Positions 14,954 through 23,736 of a stretch of DNA of 64,000 nucleotides are shown here, piece by piece. Positions within the stretch are counted from its first letter, which is position 1. Every line of letters starts with the position of its first letter. The position numbers and the translations under genes are program-made. Source of the DNA: Adlercreutzia equolifaciens (lineage in GTDB: Bacteria > Actinomycetota > Coriobacteriia > Coriobacteriales > Eggerthellaceae); the NCBI RefSeq assembly GCF_029076695.1, contig NZ_JARFIK010000001.1, forward strand, positions 1,178,001-1,242,000. The letters run 5' to 3'. The notes under the pieces are model-generated. The model had not been told where the DNA came from. It saw only the letters and a program-made list of their open reading frames with translations, and did no database searches.

Positions 14954-17314
14954 GTGCCCATTGATATCGACACCCTGAACGCCCCGCAGCGCGAGGCCGT
15001 GCTTACTACCGAAGGACCGCTGCTGGTCTTGGCCGGCGCCGGCTCCGGCAAAACGCGCGTGCTTACCTATCGCATTGCTCACATGGTGGAGGACCTGAAC
15101 GTGGCTCCCTGGGAAATTCTGGCCATCACCTTCACCAACAAGGCCGCCACGGAGATGCGCGAGCGCTTGGCGCAGCTGGTGGGTCCGCGCTCCCGCGGCA
15201 TGTGGGTGTCCACGTTCCACTCCATGTGCGTGCGCATGCTGCGCGCCGACGCCGAGCGCCTGGGCTTCACGCGCAACTTCACCATCTACGACACTGACGA
15301 CTTGAAGCGCCTGTACAAGGACATCATGGCCACCCTGTCCATCGATCCGAAGCGCTACCCGGTCAACGCCCTTATGAACCGTATCTCTCAGGCGAAGAAC
15401 GACCTGCTGGTGCCGGCGGACTTCGCGGCCCAGGCCACCGATCCCGTGGGCAAAGTGGCGGCGAAGGTCTACGAGCTTCTGCAGACGCGCCTGCGCGCGG
15501 CCAACGCCTTCGATTTCGATGATCTGTTGCTCTACGCCTACCTGCTGCTGAAGCAGCACGAAGACGTGCGCCATGCCTACCAGGAGCGTTTCCGCTACAT
15601 TATGGTGGACGAGTATCAGGATACGAACCGCGCCCAGTACGCCATCACCATGCTGCTGGCCCAGGCGCACCGCAACGTGATGGTGGTGGGCGACGACGAC
15701 CAGTCCATTTACTCGTGGCGCGGTGCCGATTTGCGCAACATCCTGGAGTTCGAGAGCGATTACCCCGAGGCCCACGTGGTGAAGCTGGAGCAGAACTACC
15801 GCAGTATGGGCAACATTCTAAACGCGGCCAACGCTGTGATTGCCAACAACCAGCATCGCAAGGCGAAGCGTCTGTTCACCGACGCGGGCGACGGCGAGAA
15901 GATTTTGGTGTACCTGGCTACCGACGAGCGCGACGAGGGCCGTTGGATTGCCGGCGAAATTGAGAAGCGCCGCGCCGAGGGCACGTCCTACAACAACATG
16001 GCGGTGTTCTACCGCACCAACGCCCAGTCGCGCATGCTTGAAGATATGCTGCTGCGCGCCGGCGTGCCCTACCGCATTGTGGGCGGCACGCGCTTCTTCG
16101 ACCGCGCGGAAATCCGCGACGTCATGGCCTACCTCACCTTGGTGGTGAACCCGGCCGACGACATTGCCGCCAAGCGCGTCATCAACGTGCCCCGTCGCGG
16201 CATTGGCAAAACCACCATCGAGCGCATCGACCAGTTTGCCCGCGAACTGAACGCCCCGTTCATGACCGCGGCCGAACTGGCCATCGTCGACCCCGAGATC
16301 CGCGCGACGACCCGGGCCAGCGTGGGCGCCTTCGTGCAGACCATCAAGGACGGCCAGGCCTACAGCGGCGACTTGCGCAAGGTCATCGAGATGATCATCG
16401 ACAAGGCAGGGCTCATCGAGGCCCTGGAGGCCGAGGGCACCGACGAGGCCCGCGGTCGCATCGAGAACATCCAAGAGTTTTTGGGCGTCGTGGACGAGTT
16501 CGTGGAAACCCACGATGCGGAAGAGTCCGACTACGCTGCCCCCACGGTGGGGGAGAACGAGGACGAGGAGCCGGTGCGCGTCCTGCGCGGCGACTCGCTG
16601 GCCGACTTCATCGAGTGGGTGCGCCTGCGTACCGATTTGGACACGGTAACCGAGGACGGCCAGGCCGTCACGCTCATGACGGTGCATTCGTCCAAGGGTT
16701 TGGAGTTCGACTGCGTCTGGGTGGCCGGCATGGAAGAGACGCTCTTCCCCCACATGAATTCCGTGGGCGACGCGGCCTCGGTGGAAGAGGAGCGCCGTTT
16801 GGCCTACGTGGCCATTACGCGCGCCCGCAAGCGTCTGTGTCTTACCTGTGCCCAGCAGCGACAGATTTTCGGCCAGACCAATGCGAACCCTGCTTCGCGC
16901 TTCATTGGGGAAATTCCCAGCGAGCTGCGGCAGACCACGGGCCTGGGGTCTTCGGGCTTCTCGGGTACGGGCTGGGAGAAGCGCGGCAGCCGCCGCGGCA
17001 TTGCGGGTTCGGGCACCGAGGCGGGCGAGGGCCGCGTGTTCGGGCGCTCCAGCGCTTCCGGTTCGCGCGGGCGCTCCTTCGACGAGATGCGCGAGCTGCG
17101 TGCCAGCGCCCGCACCACGGGACGCTCGGCAGCCGCGGGCAAGAAAGAGGGCGCCAAGGCCACCTTTGCCAAGGGCGACACGGTGGACCACAAGACCTTC
17201 GGCCGCGGCACCGTGGTGAAGGTGGACGGCGACACTCTGCACGTGAAGTTTGCTAAGACCGGCCAGACGAAGAAGCTGCTCAAGGACTACGCGCCCATCG
17301 TAAAGATAGGGTAG
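14954..17314 (+). CDS. pcrA: ATP-dependent DNA helicase UvrD/PcrA
   Basis: Superfamily 1A 3'-5' helicase, about 786 residues. Motifs in order: Q-motif LNAPQREAVLTTEGP, Walker A GAGSGKTRVL, motif Ia ITFTNKAATEM, Walker B VDEYQDTN, motif III GDDDQSIYSWRGA, motif IV QNYRS, motif V TVHSSKGLEFD and motif VI AYVAITRARKRL. The C-terminus (TFGRGTVVKVDGDTLHVKF) matches the PcrA tail that contacts RNA polymerase in other bacteria. It acts in nucleotide excision repair and clearing of stalled polymerase. GTG 14954 is chosen since the protein begins IDIDTLNAPQ there and AAGGATAG precedes it; the frame upstream is not conserved. Confidence 0.96.
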   Translation: MPIDIDTLNAPQREAVLTTEGPLLVLAGAGSGKTRVLTYRIAHMVEDLNVAPWEILAITFTNKAATEMRERLAQLVGPRSRGMWVSTFHSMCVRMLRADAERLGFTRNFTIYDTDDLKRLYKDIMATLSIDPKRYPVNALMNRISQAKNDLLVPADFAAQATDPVGKVAAKVYELLQTRLRAANAFDFDDLLLYAYLLLKQHEDVRHAYQERFRYIMVDEYQDTNRAQYAITMLLAQAHRNVMVVGDDDQSIYSWRGADLRNILEFESDYPEAHVVKLEQNYRSMGNILNAANAVIANNQHRKAKRLFTDAGDGEKILVYLATDERDEGRWIAGEIEKRRAEGTSYNNMAVFYRTNAQSRMLEDMLLRAGVPYRIVGGTRFFDRAEIRDVMAYLTLVVNPADDIAAKRVINVPRRGIGKTTIERIDQFARELNAPFMTAAELAIVDPEIRATTRASVGAFVQTIKDGQAYSGDLRKVIEMIIDKAGLIEALEAEGTDEARGRIENIQEFLGVVDEFVETHDAEESDYAAPTVGENEDEEPVRVLRGDSLADFIEWVRLRTDLDTVTEDGQAVTLMTVHSSKGLEFDCVWVAGMEETLFPHMNSVGDAASVEEERRLAYVAITRARKRLCLTCAQQRQIFGQTNANPASRFIGEIPSELRQTTGLGSSGFSGTGWEKRGSRRGIAGSGTEAGEGRVFGRSSASGSRGRSFDEMRELRASARTTGRSAAAGKKEGAKATFAKGDTVDHKTFGRGTVVKVDGDTLHVKFAKTGQTKKLLKDYAPIVKIG

Positions 17315-17370
17315 GGACAAGCGGCTGACAGCTGGCGTCCTGAAGCTGGCGGCAGTCAAGATAGCTTGCA

Positions 17371-17413
17371 AAAAAGAAGGGTCCGCGCATCTTGTGATGC
17401 GCGGACCCTTTGC
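17371..17413. terminator. Bidirectional terminator between pcrA and the InlB-repeat gene
   Basis: AAGGGTCCGCGCATC (17377-17391), loop TTGT, GATGCGCGGACCCTT (17396-17410). On the minus strand it is followed by CTTTTTT, a strong intrinsic terminator for the InlB-repeat gene; on the plus strand it can end pcrA. Confidence 0.85.
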
Positions 17414-17432
17414 ATACGGGGGTGCGAAGGAG

Positions 17433-18311
17433 CTAGAACTTCACTGTCTTAACAGCGTAATCGGCTTGCGACTTGGTAAAACCGACGTCAAGCAGACGAC
17501 CGTGGACGTATTCTTTCAGGGCTTTGCTGTCAGCGCCCTCGAATTCAGGGGCATTCTTGGCGTATTTCGCGCACTTGATGGCCTGGACATAGTAGTTGGC
17601 ATGGCTGTTCTGCGCAGCGAACTTTGCCTCTTTCTGCGTGGCTCCAGCTTGAACCAGCGCGTTGATGACCATCTTCTCGTTGGTGTAGCTTTCAGAATCC
17701 AGCGAATCGTAGGCCAGGTTCACCATGCGCACCAGCTGCGTTTCGCGATCAGTGCGAGGTTTCTGGATCCACCAGGCGTACACGGTCTGGGCCTTGGCCG
17801 TTTTGCCGCCTACCGTGGAAACCTTCTTAGAGGTGAAGTACTTATCGGAGTACCAACCCATGAAGGTGTAACCGCTCTTGGAGAGCTTCTTCAGCGTCAC
17901 GGTCTTGCCGTAGGTGAACTTGGCGGGGTTCTTGTTGGTACCCTTTACGTTCTTGTAGGTGATCTTGTAGGTCTTGGCCTTCCACTTGGCGGTGACCGTG
18001 GTGTTGGCCTTCACGTTGATGGTGGTGACTTTCTTCGATCCCTGGTACCAGCCCTGGAAGGTGTAGCCCGTCTTGGTGGGCTTCTTCAGCGTCAGCTTGC
18101 CCTTCTCCACCTTGGTGGGGTTGGTGTTCTTCGCGCCGCTGACACCCTTGTACTTGATGGTGTAGGTCTTCGCGGATGTGGCGGCTGCGGTGGCATCGCC
18201 GTCGGCGAAGGCCGTGGCAGGTGTGGCGGCCAGGCTCAGGCCGCCCAGGGCCAGAACAGCTGCGACCGTCGCCGCTAACGCGGCGGTCGAGAATTTCTTC
18301 GCGATGGACAT
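17433..18311 (-). CDS. Secreted InlB-repeat protein with Ltp-type C-terminal domain
   Basis: About 292 residues. The signal peptide ends at ATAFA (about residue 37). Two InlB B-repeats (Listeria-Bacteroides repeat) follow: YTIKYKGVSG...GYTFQGWYQGSK, then YKITYKNVKG...GYTFMGWYSDKY, separated by VTAKWKAK. The C-terminal third (QLVRMVNLAYDSLDSESYTN, NALVQAGATQKEAKFAAQ, ANYYVQAIKCAKYA, GFTKSQADYAVKTV) resembles the Ltp host-cell surface lipoprotein repeat. No LPXTG anchor or lipobox, so probably secreted or loosely attached. ATG 18311 rather than 18317 because AGAGGAG abuts the latter. Confidence 0.82.
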   Translation of the reverse strand: MSIAKKFSTAALAATVAAVLALGGLSLAATPATAFADGDATAAATSAKTYTIKYKGVSGAKNTNPTKVEKGKLTLKKPTKTGYTFQGWYQGSKKVTTINVKANTTVTAKWKAKTYKITYKNVKGTNKNPAKFTYGKTVTLKKLSKSGYTFMGWYSDKYFTSKKVSTVGGKTAKAQTVYAWWIQKPRTDRETQLVRMVNLAYDSLDSESYTNEKMVINALVQAGATQKEAKFAAQNSHANYYVQAIKCAKYAKNAPEFEGADSKALKEYVHGRLLDVGFTKSQADYAVKTVKF

Positions 18312-18449
18312 AGGCATCTCCTCTCACATAGCTTTGCCCCTGGAATCAGGGTAGCACTGAGGGAGGGGACTGCCTATGCCCCAACGAGCAAAAAATGGGA
18401 GCGAAAGCCTCTGGCAGCGATGGTGCGGTTGCTGCCAGGGGCCGATTAT

Positions 18450-20060
18450 CTAGCAGCCGCCGCAGAAGCTGCAAGCGCTGGGGGCGATGGCAATGCCGCC
18501 GCGGGCGGTCTCCCGCAGCTCCATGGGCATGTCGCGGCCCACCTTGTCCATGACGGCTACGTTCTCGTCGAAGGGCACCAGGTTCTCGACGCCGGCCAGG
18601 GCAATTTGCGCGCAGGTAAGGGCCAGGGGCGCCGCGGTGCCGTCGCGCTTTTGGCAGGGAAGCTCCACCAGGCCGCCCACGGGGTCGCACACCAGGCCCA
18701 GCAGACACTGGATGACGTTGGACGCCGCGTCGAGCGCCTGGGTGGGCGTGCCGCCGGCCATGGTAACGGCCGCAGCTGCGGCCATAGCGCCCGCCGAGCC
18801 CACTTCGGCCTGACAGCCGCCCTCGGCGCCGGACACGCTGGCGTTGCGAGCGATGAGGTAGCCGACGGCCGCTGCGGCCAAAATACCCTCGCGCAGCTCG
18901 TCATGCGTGAACCCGCGCTCGTCGCGCAGGGCCAGCAGCACACCGGGCAGCACGCCGGAGGAGCCGGCCGTGGGGGTAGCCACGATGATGCCCATCTTCG
19001 CATTGGTTTCCAGGGTGGCCAGGGCGTAGATGGACGCCTTGGCAGTAAGGGGGTCCATCAGCTGGCGCTGGGGGTTGTCTCCCTGCAGGCTGGCCGTGAC
19101 CTTGGCTGCCTCGCCGCCGATGAGGCCTCCGATGGAGCGCTCGGGGTGCTGGATGGGGGTGGTGGCCGCGGCGTCCATGACGGCAAGCACGCGATCCAGA
19201 TACTGGTCAATGTCGGCAGCCACACCCTGGCGAGCGCACAGGGCTTCTTCGCGGGCACGGAAGGCCTCGGCAATAGTGCATTGCTCCCGAGCGCACAGGG
19301 CCAGCAGCTCGGCGCCGTTGGTGTAGTCCCAGCGGGCGAATACCTCATCGGCGTTTTCGGGCACGGGCACGGCGGCGGTGTCGGCCACGGTCATGGCGGG
19401 AATGATGCGGGCGTTCAGCACGTCCGGGTGGTCGATAAGCTGCTCGCGGACGCTCTCGTCCACGTCGTCGTCGGTTTCCAGGACCGTGTAGGCGATGCCA
19501 CGCTTCTCCACGCGGTGCAGGTTGGCCGTGGCAATGTTCACGCCGCACTGGGCCAGCACCGAGGAGATATGGGCCAGCACGCCGCGCACATCGTGCTGGC
19601 GCACCACGACGCTGGTGTGCTCGCCGGTGATGTCCACGTCCACGTCGTTGATGCGGCGAATAACCGCCGCACCGCCGCCAATGGAGACTCCGCGCATGTC
19701 CAGCACGTGCCCCGCGCCGTCCTCGCAGTGGACGTCCACGGTGTTAGGGTGATCTACGGGAGTGGTGGTGTCCCATACTAGGCTGACGTGCACCCCTTCG
19801 CGTTCGGCCTGCTCGAAGGAGCGGGCTACCTCGGGGTTGTCGGCGGCCATGCCCAGGATGCCGGCCACCAGGGCCTTGTCGGTGCCGTGCCCCGAGCCCG
19901 TAGCCGAGAAAGACCCGTACAGCGTGAACGTGACCTGGGGCGGGGTTCCGCCGAACAACTTGCGGGCGATGGAGGCAATGCGAAGGGCGCCGGCCGTGTG
20001 GGAGCTGGAGGGACCCACCATGACCGGGCCGATAATGTCGCGCAGGCCGTAAGTTTTCAT
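18450..20060 (-). CDS. sdaA: L-serine dehydratase (iron-sulfur, single chain)
   Basis: Deaminates L-serine to pyruvate and ammonia using an oxygen-sensitive [4Fe-4S] cluster. The 536-residue chain starts with the beta domain (IGPVMVGPSSSHTAGALR), then an ACT-like segment (about 155-220), then the alpha domain (SIGGLIGGEAAKVTA, ATPTAGSSGVLPGVL, GCQAEVGSAGAMAAA). Cysteines in the alpha domain, including the final CSFCGGC, fit cluster binding and the tail-in-active-site cysteine of this family. ATG 20060 with AAGGAGAAGC chosen over the longer frame. It would feed pyruvate in an amino-acid-fermenting anaerobe. Divergent from ppaC. Confidence 0.93.
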   Translation of the reverse strand: MKTYGLRDIIGPVMVGPSSSHTAGALRIASIARKLFGGTPPQVTFTLYGSFSATGSGHGTDKALVAGILGMAADNPEVARSFEQAEREGVHVSLVWDTTTPVDHPNTVDVHCEDGAGHVLDMRGVSIGGGAAVIRRINDVDVDITGEHTSVVVRQHDVRGVLAHISSVLAQCGVNIATANLHRVEKRGIAYTVLETDDDVDESVREQLIDHPDVLNARIIPAMTVADTAAVPVPENADEVFARWDYTNGAELLALCAREQCTIAEAFRAREEALCARQGVAADIDQYLDRVLAVMDAAATTPIQHPERSIGGLIGGEAAKVTASLQGDNPQRQLMDPLTAKASIYALATLETNAKMGIIVATPTAGSSGVLPGVLLALRDERGFTHDELREGILAAAAVGYLIARNASVSGAEGGCQAEVGSAGAMAAAAAVTMAGGTPTQALDAASNVIQCLLGLVCDPVGGLVELPCQKRDGTAAPLALTCAQIALAGVENLVPFDENVAVMDKVGRDMPMELRETARGGIAIAPSACSFCGGC

Positions 20061-20155
20061 GCTTCTCCTTTGTGGACGATGGCCATCGACAGGGCGTCGA
20101 CGCGCCGTCAACCGTCCGACGACGGATGTTTCTCGAAGAACCGTACCATAGCCCG

Positions 20156-20184
20156 TCGCCAGTGTCGCTGGACAGCGGTATACT
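20156..20184 (+). promoter_or_regulatory. Candidate ppaC promoter
   Basis: TCGCCA (20156-20161), 17-bp spacer, TATACT (20179-20184), about 38 bp upstream of the pyrophosphatase ATG. The -10 box is good, the -35 moderate. Confidence 0.45.
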
Positions 20185-20221
20185 GCTTTAAAACCGTAAA
20201 TTGGTGAAGAAAGGGGAATCC

Positions 20222-21190
20222 ATGTCCGCCAAAATCCTCGTCGTGGGTCATCGCAATCCCGACAACGACTCCATTTCCGCCGCTGTGGCCTACGCTCACC
20301 TGAAGAACGCCCTGGCCGAGCGCGATGGCGATGTCGAGGGTGTCGAGTACGTGCCCGCTCGCTTGGGGCCGCTGCCCGTCGAGAGCGCCTGGATTCTCGA
20401 GCAGAACGACATCCCCGAGCCCGTGCTCATCGAGGACGTGAACCCCGTGCAGGTGGACGGCGAGGAAGTGAAGCAGAAGGTCATCCTCGTGGACCACAAC
20501 GAGATTGGCCAGGCGGCGCCGGGCATCGAGAACGCCGAGGTGTGCGAGATTATCGACCACCATCGCATTGCCGATGTGTCCACGGCCAACCCCATTCTCT
20601 TCCTGAACCTGCCCATCGGCTCTACGGCTACCATCGTGACGCTGCAGTACCGCCAGACGGGCATCGAGCTGCCCAACTCCATCGCCGCTGTGCTGCTGTC
20701 GGCCATCCTTACCGACACCGTCATCATGAAGAGCCCCACCTGCACGCAGGTGGACATCGACCAGGTGAACTTCCTGGCCGACAAGCTGGGCGTCGACGCC
20801 GTCGAGTTTGGCATGGACATCTTCCGCACCCGCGGCGGCGAGGCTACCATGCCCATCGACAAGCTGGTGGAGGCCGACTCCAAGGAGTTCAAGGTCAACG
20901 ACGACGTCACCGTGCTCATCGCCCAGCGCGAGACGGTGGACCTGCCCACGGTCATGGACCGTGAGGGCGAGATTCGCGACCATATGAAGAAGCTGGTGGA
21001 GGACAACGGCTACGAGTTCGCCCTGCTGCTGGTCACCGACATTCTGGCCGAGGGCTCGCAGTTCATCGTCGAGGGCGATCCGGCCCGCGTGAACCGCGTC
21101 TTCGGCATCGAGTGCGCCGAGGGCGGCAACTGGATGCCCGGCGTGCTCTCCCGCAAGAAGCAGGTGGCCGCGCCTATTCTGGCCAGTTAA
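20222..21190 (+). CDS. ppaC: Manganese-dependent inorganic pyrophosphatase
   Basis: Family II pyrophosphatase of the DHH superfamily, about 322 residues. It hydrolyses pyrophosphate to phosphate in the cytoplasm, pulling biosynthetic reactions forward. Metal-binding motifs: GHRNPDNDSI (about residues 9-18), VDHNE, IDHHRIADV and the DHHA2 C-terminal domain with SRKKQVAAPI at the very end. No CBS regulatory domains are present. ATG 20222 is preceded by GAAAGGGGA; the in-frame upstream codons are not conserved. Confidence 0.96.
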   Translation: MSAKILVVGHRNPDNDSISAAVAYAHLKNALAERDGDVEGVEYVPARLGPLPVESAWILEQNDIPEPVLIEDVNPVQVDGEEVKQKVILVDHNEIGQAAPGIENAEVCEIIDHHRIADVSTANPILFLNLPIGSTATIVTLQYRQTGIELPNSIAAVLLSAILTDTVIMKSPTCTQVDIDQVNFLADKLGVDAVEFGMDIFRTRGGEATMPIDKLVEADSKEFKVNDDVTVLIAQRETVDLPTVMDREGEIRDHMKKLVEDNGYEFALLLVTDILAEGSQFIVEGDPARVNRVFGIECAEGGNWMPGVLSRKKQVAAPILAS

Positions 21191-21202
21191 ATTGCTCTGT
21201 CC

Positions 21203-21284
21203 GCGGGCGGGGTGGCGGCATCGCCGTCGCCCCGCCCGCTTCGCTCCTTCATGCATGTACTTGGCGACCTTTGGTCGCTTTTTT
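21203..21284 (+). terminator. Two tandem terminator hairpins after ppaC
   Basis: GCGGGCGGGG (21203-21212) pairs with CCCCGCCCGC (21230-21239). A second hairpin GCGACC-TTT-GGTCGC (21264-21278) is followed directly by TTTTTTATTA, a classic intrinsic terminator. Confidence 0.8.
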
Positions 21285-21365
21285 ATTACAGTGTTCAGAG
21301 GGGGTCGACGACGACACCGCCAGCCCGCCCGCTTCTCGCACGTTCAGTTTAAGAAAGGAACCCCT

Positions 21366-22577
21366 ATGAACCCGCAGCGTGTGCTTGATTCGTTTTTGGA
21401 AATGATCCCCATCGAGAGCCCCTCGTGGCATGAGGCGCCCATGGCGGCTTACTGCACCGAGCAGTTGGCAAATCTGGGGTTCGCGGTGACCTTCGATGAT
21501 TCAGCTCGCGAGACGGGGTCCGATACGGGCAACCTTATTGCGCATTTGCCAGGTACGGTGCCGGGGCGCGTGGCGTTTTCCGCGCATATGGACACGGTGA
21601 AGCCCTGCGCTGGCATCGAGGCCGTTATCGAGCAGCGCCACGTGTGCGACGACGTCACCTGCCGCATGGTGGCGGCCGTATGCTCGGCGGGGGATACCAT
21701 TCTTTCCGCTGACGACAAGGCGGGCATTGCCGCTATCTTCGAGGGCGTCCGCTCGGTGGTCGAGTCCAGTGCGCCGCGGCCCGACCTGACCGTGCTGCTG
21801 ACCACCTGCGAGGAACAGAGCCTGCTGGGCTCCTCGGCCTTGGCGGAGGATGCCTTGGTGTGGCCGGCCGATTTGCCTGCGGCTTCTCGAGGTACGGAGT
21901 GCCAGGGGCTCCTTGATGGGACCCAGGCGGTGCCGCTGTTCGTGCTCGATGCCGACGGTGCGCCGGGCACCATTATCATGGGCGCGCCCTATCACTTTAC
22001 CCTGCGGGCGACTATTTCCGGTCGCGCAGCCCACGCGGGTGTTGAGCCCGAGTGCGGCGTGTCGGCCATTCAAATTGCTAGCGCTGCCGTGGGCGCCATG
22101 CCTCTGGGCCGCATCGACGAGTGCACGACGGCCAACGTAGGGCATATCGAAGGCGGCGTGGCGGTGAACATCGTGCCGGCCGCCTGCCAGCTGGAAGGGG
22201 AGTGCCGCTCGCTCTACGAGGATCGCGTGACGGCCCAGCGCGACGCCATGACCCGCGCCCTTGAGGAGGCGGCCGCCCAGTTCGGCGGTTCCGTGGACAT
22301 TGCTTGGACGGTGGACTATCTCGCCGTGGTGCACACGGCCGACGATGCCATCGTGCAGCACCTGGAGGCAGCGGCCCGCGCGGCCGGCCTGGAGCCCCGT
22401 CACGCCATCTCCGGTGGCGGCGCCGACGCCAACGTGCTGGGCACTAAGGGGGCCGACGCCATCACCCTGGGTATCGGCATGACGAACTTCCATTCCGTCG
22501 ACGAATATATATTAGTAGAGGACCTGGAAGCCATGGCCCGCTACGTGGAGGCCATCATCGCCGAATACGCGGGGTAA
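21366..22577 (+). CDS. M20 family metallopeptidase, PepT-like
   Basis: About 403 residues. Zinc-peptidase motifs in order: SAHMDTVKPC (first metal His/Asp), LSADDKAGIAA (bridging Asp), TTCEEQSLLGSSAL (catalytic Glu pair) and a C-terminal HAISGGGADANVL. The dimerisation domain includes GRAAHAGVEPE and VNIVPAACQLEGECRS. Closest by eye to tripeptide aminopeptidase PepT and related YqjE-type M20 enzymes, so it probably trims short peptides in the cytoplasm. An insertion after the EE motif (about 160-190) is unusual. ATG 21366 follows AAAGGAACC. Confidence 0.85.
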   Translation: MNPQRVLDSFLEMIPIESPSWHEAPMAAYCTEQLANLGFAVTFDDSARETGSDTGNLIAHLPGTVPGRVAFSAHMDTVKPCAGIEAVIEQRHVCDDVTCRMVAAVCSAGDTILSADDKAGIAAIFEGVRSVVESSAPRPDLTVLLTTCEEQSLLGSSALAEDALVWPADLPAASRGTECQGLLDGTQAVPLFVLDADGAPGTIIMGAPYHFTLRATISGRAAHAGVEPECGVSAIQIASAAVGAMPLGRIDECTTANVGHIEGGVAVNIVPAACQLEGECRSLYEDRVTAQRDAMTRALEEAAAQFGGSVDIAWTVDYLAVVHTADDAIVQHLEAAARAAGLEPRHAISGGGADANVLGTKGADAITLGIGMTNFHSVDEYILVEDLEAMARYVEAIIAEYAG

Positions 22578-22676
22578 GCGTTTTCGTCGTCATGGTCAAT
22601 TAGCGGGTGCTTTCGCTATTTGTGAACGTTTTGTGCCGCTCGCCGAGGGGTATGGATACGCCCGGGTGCGTGGCGT

Positions 22677-22705
22677 TTGACACACGGCTGAAACACCCGT
22701 AATAT
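22677..22705 (+). promoter_or_regulatory. Strong sigma-70-type promoter of the str operon
   Basis: TTGACA (22677-22682), exact consensus, 17-bp spacer, TAATAT (22700-22705). It is about 75 bp upstream of rpsL, as expected for a highly expressed ribosomal operon. Confidence 0.8.
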
Positions 22706-22713
22706 GCTCCCTC

Positions 22714-22738
22714 GCGCCTCTAAGAGGCGCTTGTTTTG
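22714..22738 (+). promoter_or_regulatory. Terminator-like leader hairpin of the str operon
   Basis: GCGCCTC-TAA-GAGGCGC (22714-22730) followed by TTGTTTTG lies between the promoter and rpsL. It looks like a short attenuator or a leader hairpin governing entry into the operon. Confidence 0.5.
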
Positions 22739-22777
22739 TGCAGTGTAAGCTCGTGGATAAAGGAAAGGAAAAGAGTC

Positions 22778-23149
22778 TTGCCTACAATTAATCAGCTGGT
22801 CCGCAAGGGCCGCAAGAAGGCGGTCGACAAGTCGAAGACCCCGGCTCTGAAGGGCAACCCGCAGAAGCGCGGCGTGTGCACTCGCGTGTACACCACCACC
22901 CCCAAGAAGCCGAACTCGGCTCTTCGTAAGGTCTGCCGTGTGCGTCTCGTCAACGGTATGGAGGTTACGGCCTACATCCCCGGCGAGGGCCACAATCTCC
23001 AGGAGCACTCCATGGTGCTCATCCGCGGTGGTCGTGTAAAGGACCTTCCTGGTGTCCGTTACAAGGTCATCCGTGGCACGCTGGACTGCGCCGCTGTGGA
23101 CAACCGCAAGCAGGCTCGCAGCCGCTATGGCGCCAAGCGCCCCAAATAA
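22778..23149 (+). CDS. rpsL: 30S ribosomal protein S12
   Basis: 123 residues, canonical S12 sequence from [13 protein letters not shown] through [17 protein letters not shown] and [10 protein letters not shown] to the Arg/Lys-rich end. S12 sits at the decoding centre and its lysines in KKPNSA and GRVKDLPG are known streptomycin-resistance positions; both are wild-type lysines here. Translation begins at a TTG (22778), since conserved S12 proteins start exactly at the residue before PTINQL; GGAAAGGAAAAG lies upstream. First gene of the str operon. Confidence 0.97.
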   Translation: MPTINQLVRKGRKKAVDKSKTPALKGNPQKRGVCTRVYTTTPKKPNSALRKVCRVRLVNGMEVTAYIPGEGHNLQEHSMVLIRGGRVKDLPGVRYKVIRGTLDCAAVDNRKQARSRYGAKRPK

Positions 23150-23251
23150 CGTTCGTTAAGACGCGCGGGCCGGTAACGTCAGGGTAGGAAGCCCCAACCG
23201 ACCTAATGGGCAAGAGGCCCCGAAGCGCGCAGAAGAAAAAAGGAGAACTTA

Positions 23252-23722
23252 ATGCCGCGTCGTGCAGCAGCAGTCCGCCGCGAAACGCAGCCGGACGCAA
23301 AGTTTAACAACCGTCTCGTCACGCAGCTCATCAACAAGGTCCTGCTTGACGGCAAGAAGTCCATCGCCGAGAACATCGTTTACGGCGCTTTCGACCTGGT
23401 CCAGGAGAAGACCGGCGAGGATCCGCTGACCGTATTCAAGAAGGCCATGGACAACGTGCGCCCCACCCTCGAGTGCAAGCCGAAGCGCGTGGGCGGCGCT
23501 ACCTACCAGGTGCCGATGGAGGTCAACTCCCGTCGCGCCACCACCCTCGCTATCCGCTGGATCGTCGACTTCTCTCGTAAGCGCAAGGAGCACACCATGC
23601 GCGAGCGTCTCGCCAACGAGATCATCGACGCCTCCGAGAACACCGGCGCTGCCGTGAAGAAGCGCGAGGATATGTACAAGATGGCCGAAGCCAACCGTGC
23701 GTTCTCGCACTACCGCTTCTAG
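23252..23722 (+). CDS. rpsG: 30S ribosomal protein S7
   Basis: 156 residues, full-length S7: [11 protein letters not shown]..., [12 protein letters not shown], the conserved [20 protein letters not shown] loop and a C-terminal [21 protein letters not shown]7 nucleates assembly of the 30S head and in other bacteria represses its own operon. It follows rpsL after 102 bp, and fusA starts 14 bp later. Ribosome site AAGGAGAA. Confidence 0.98.
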   Translation: MPRRAAAVRRETQPDAKFNNRLVTQLINKVLLDGKKSIAENIVYGAFDLVQEKTGEDPLTVFKKAMDNVRPTLECKPKRVGGATYQVPMEVNSRRATTLAIRWIVDFSRKRKEHTMRERLANEIIDASENTGAAVKKREDMYKMAEANRAFSHYRF

Positions 23723-23736
23723 GGCTGGTGATATAA

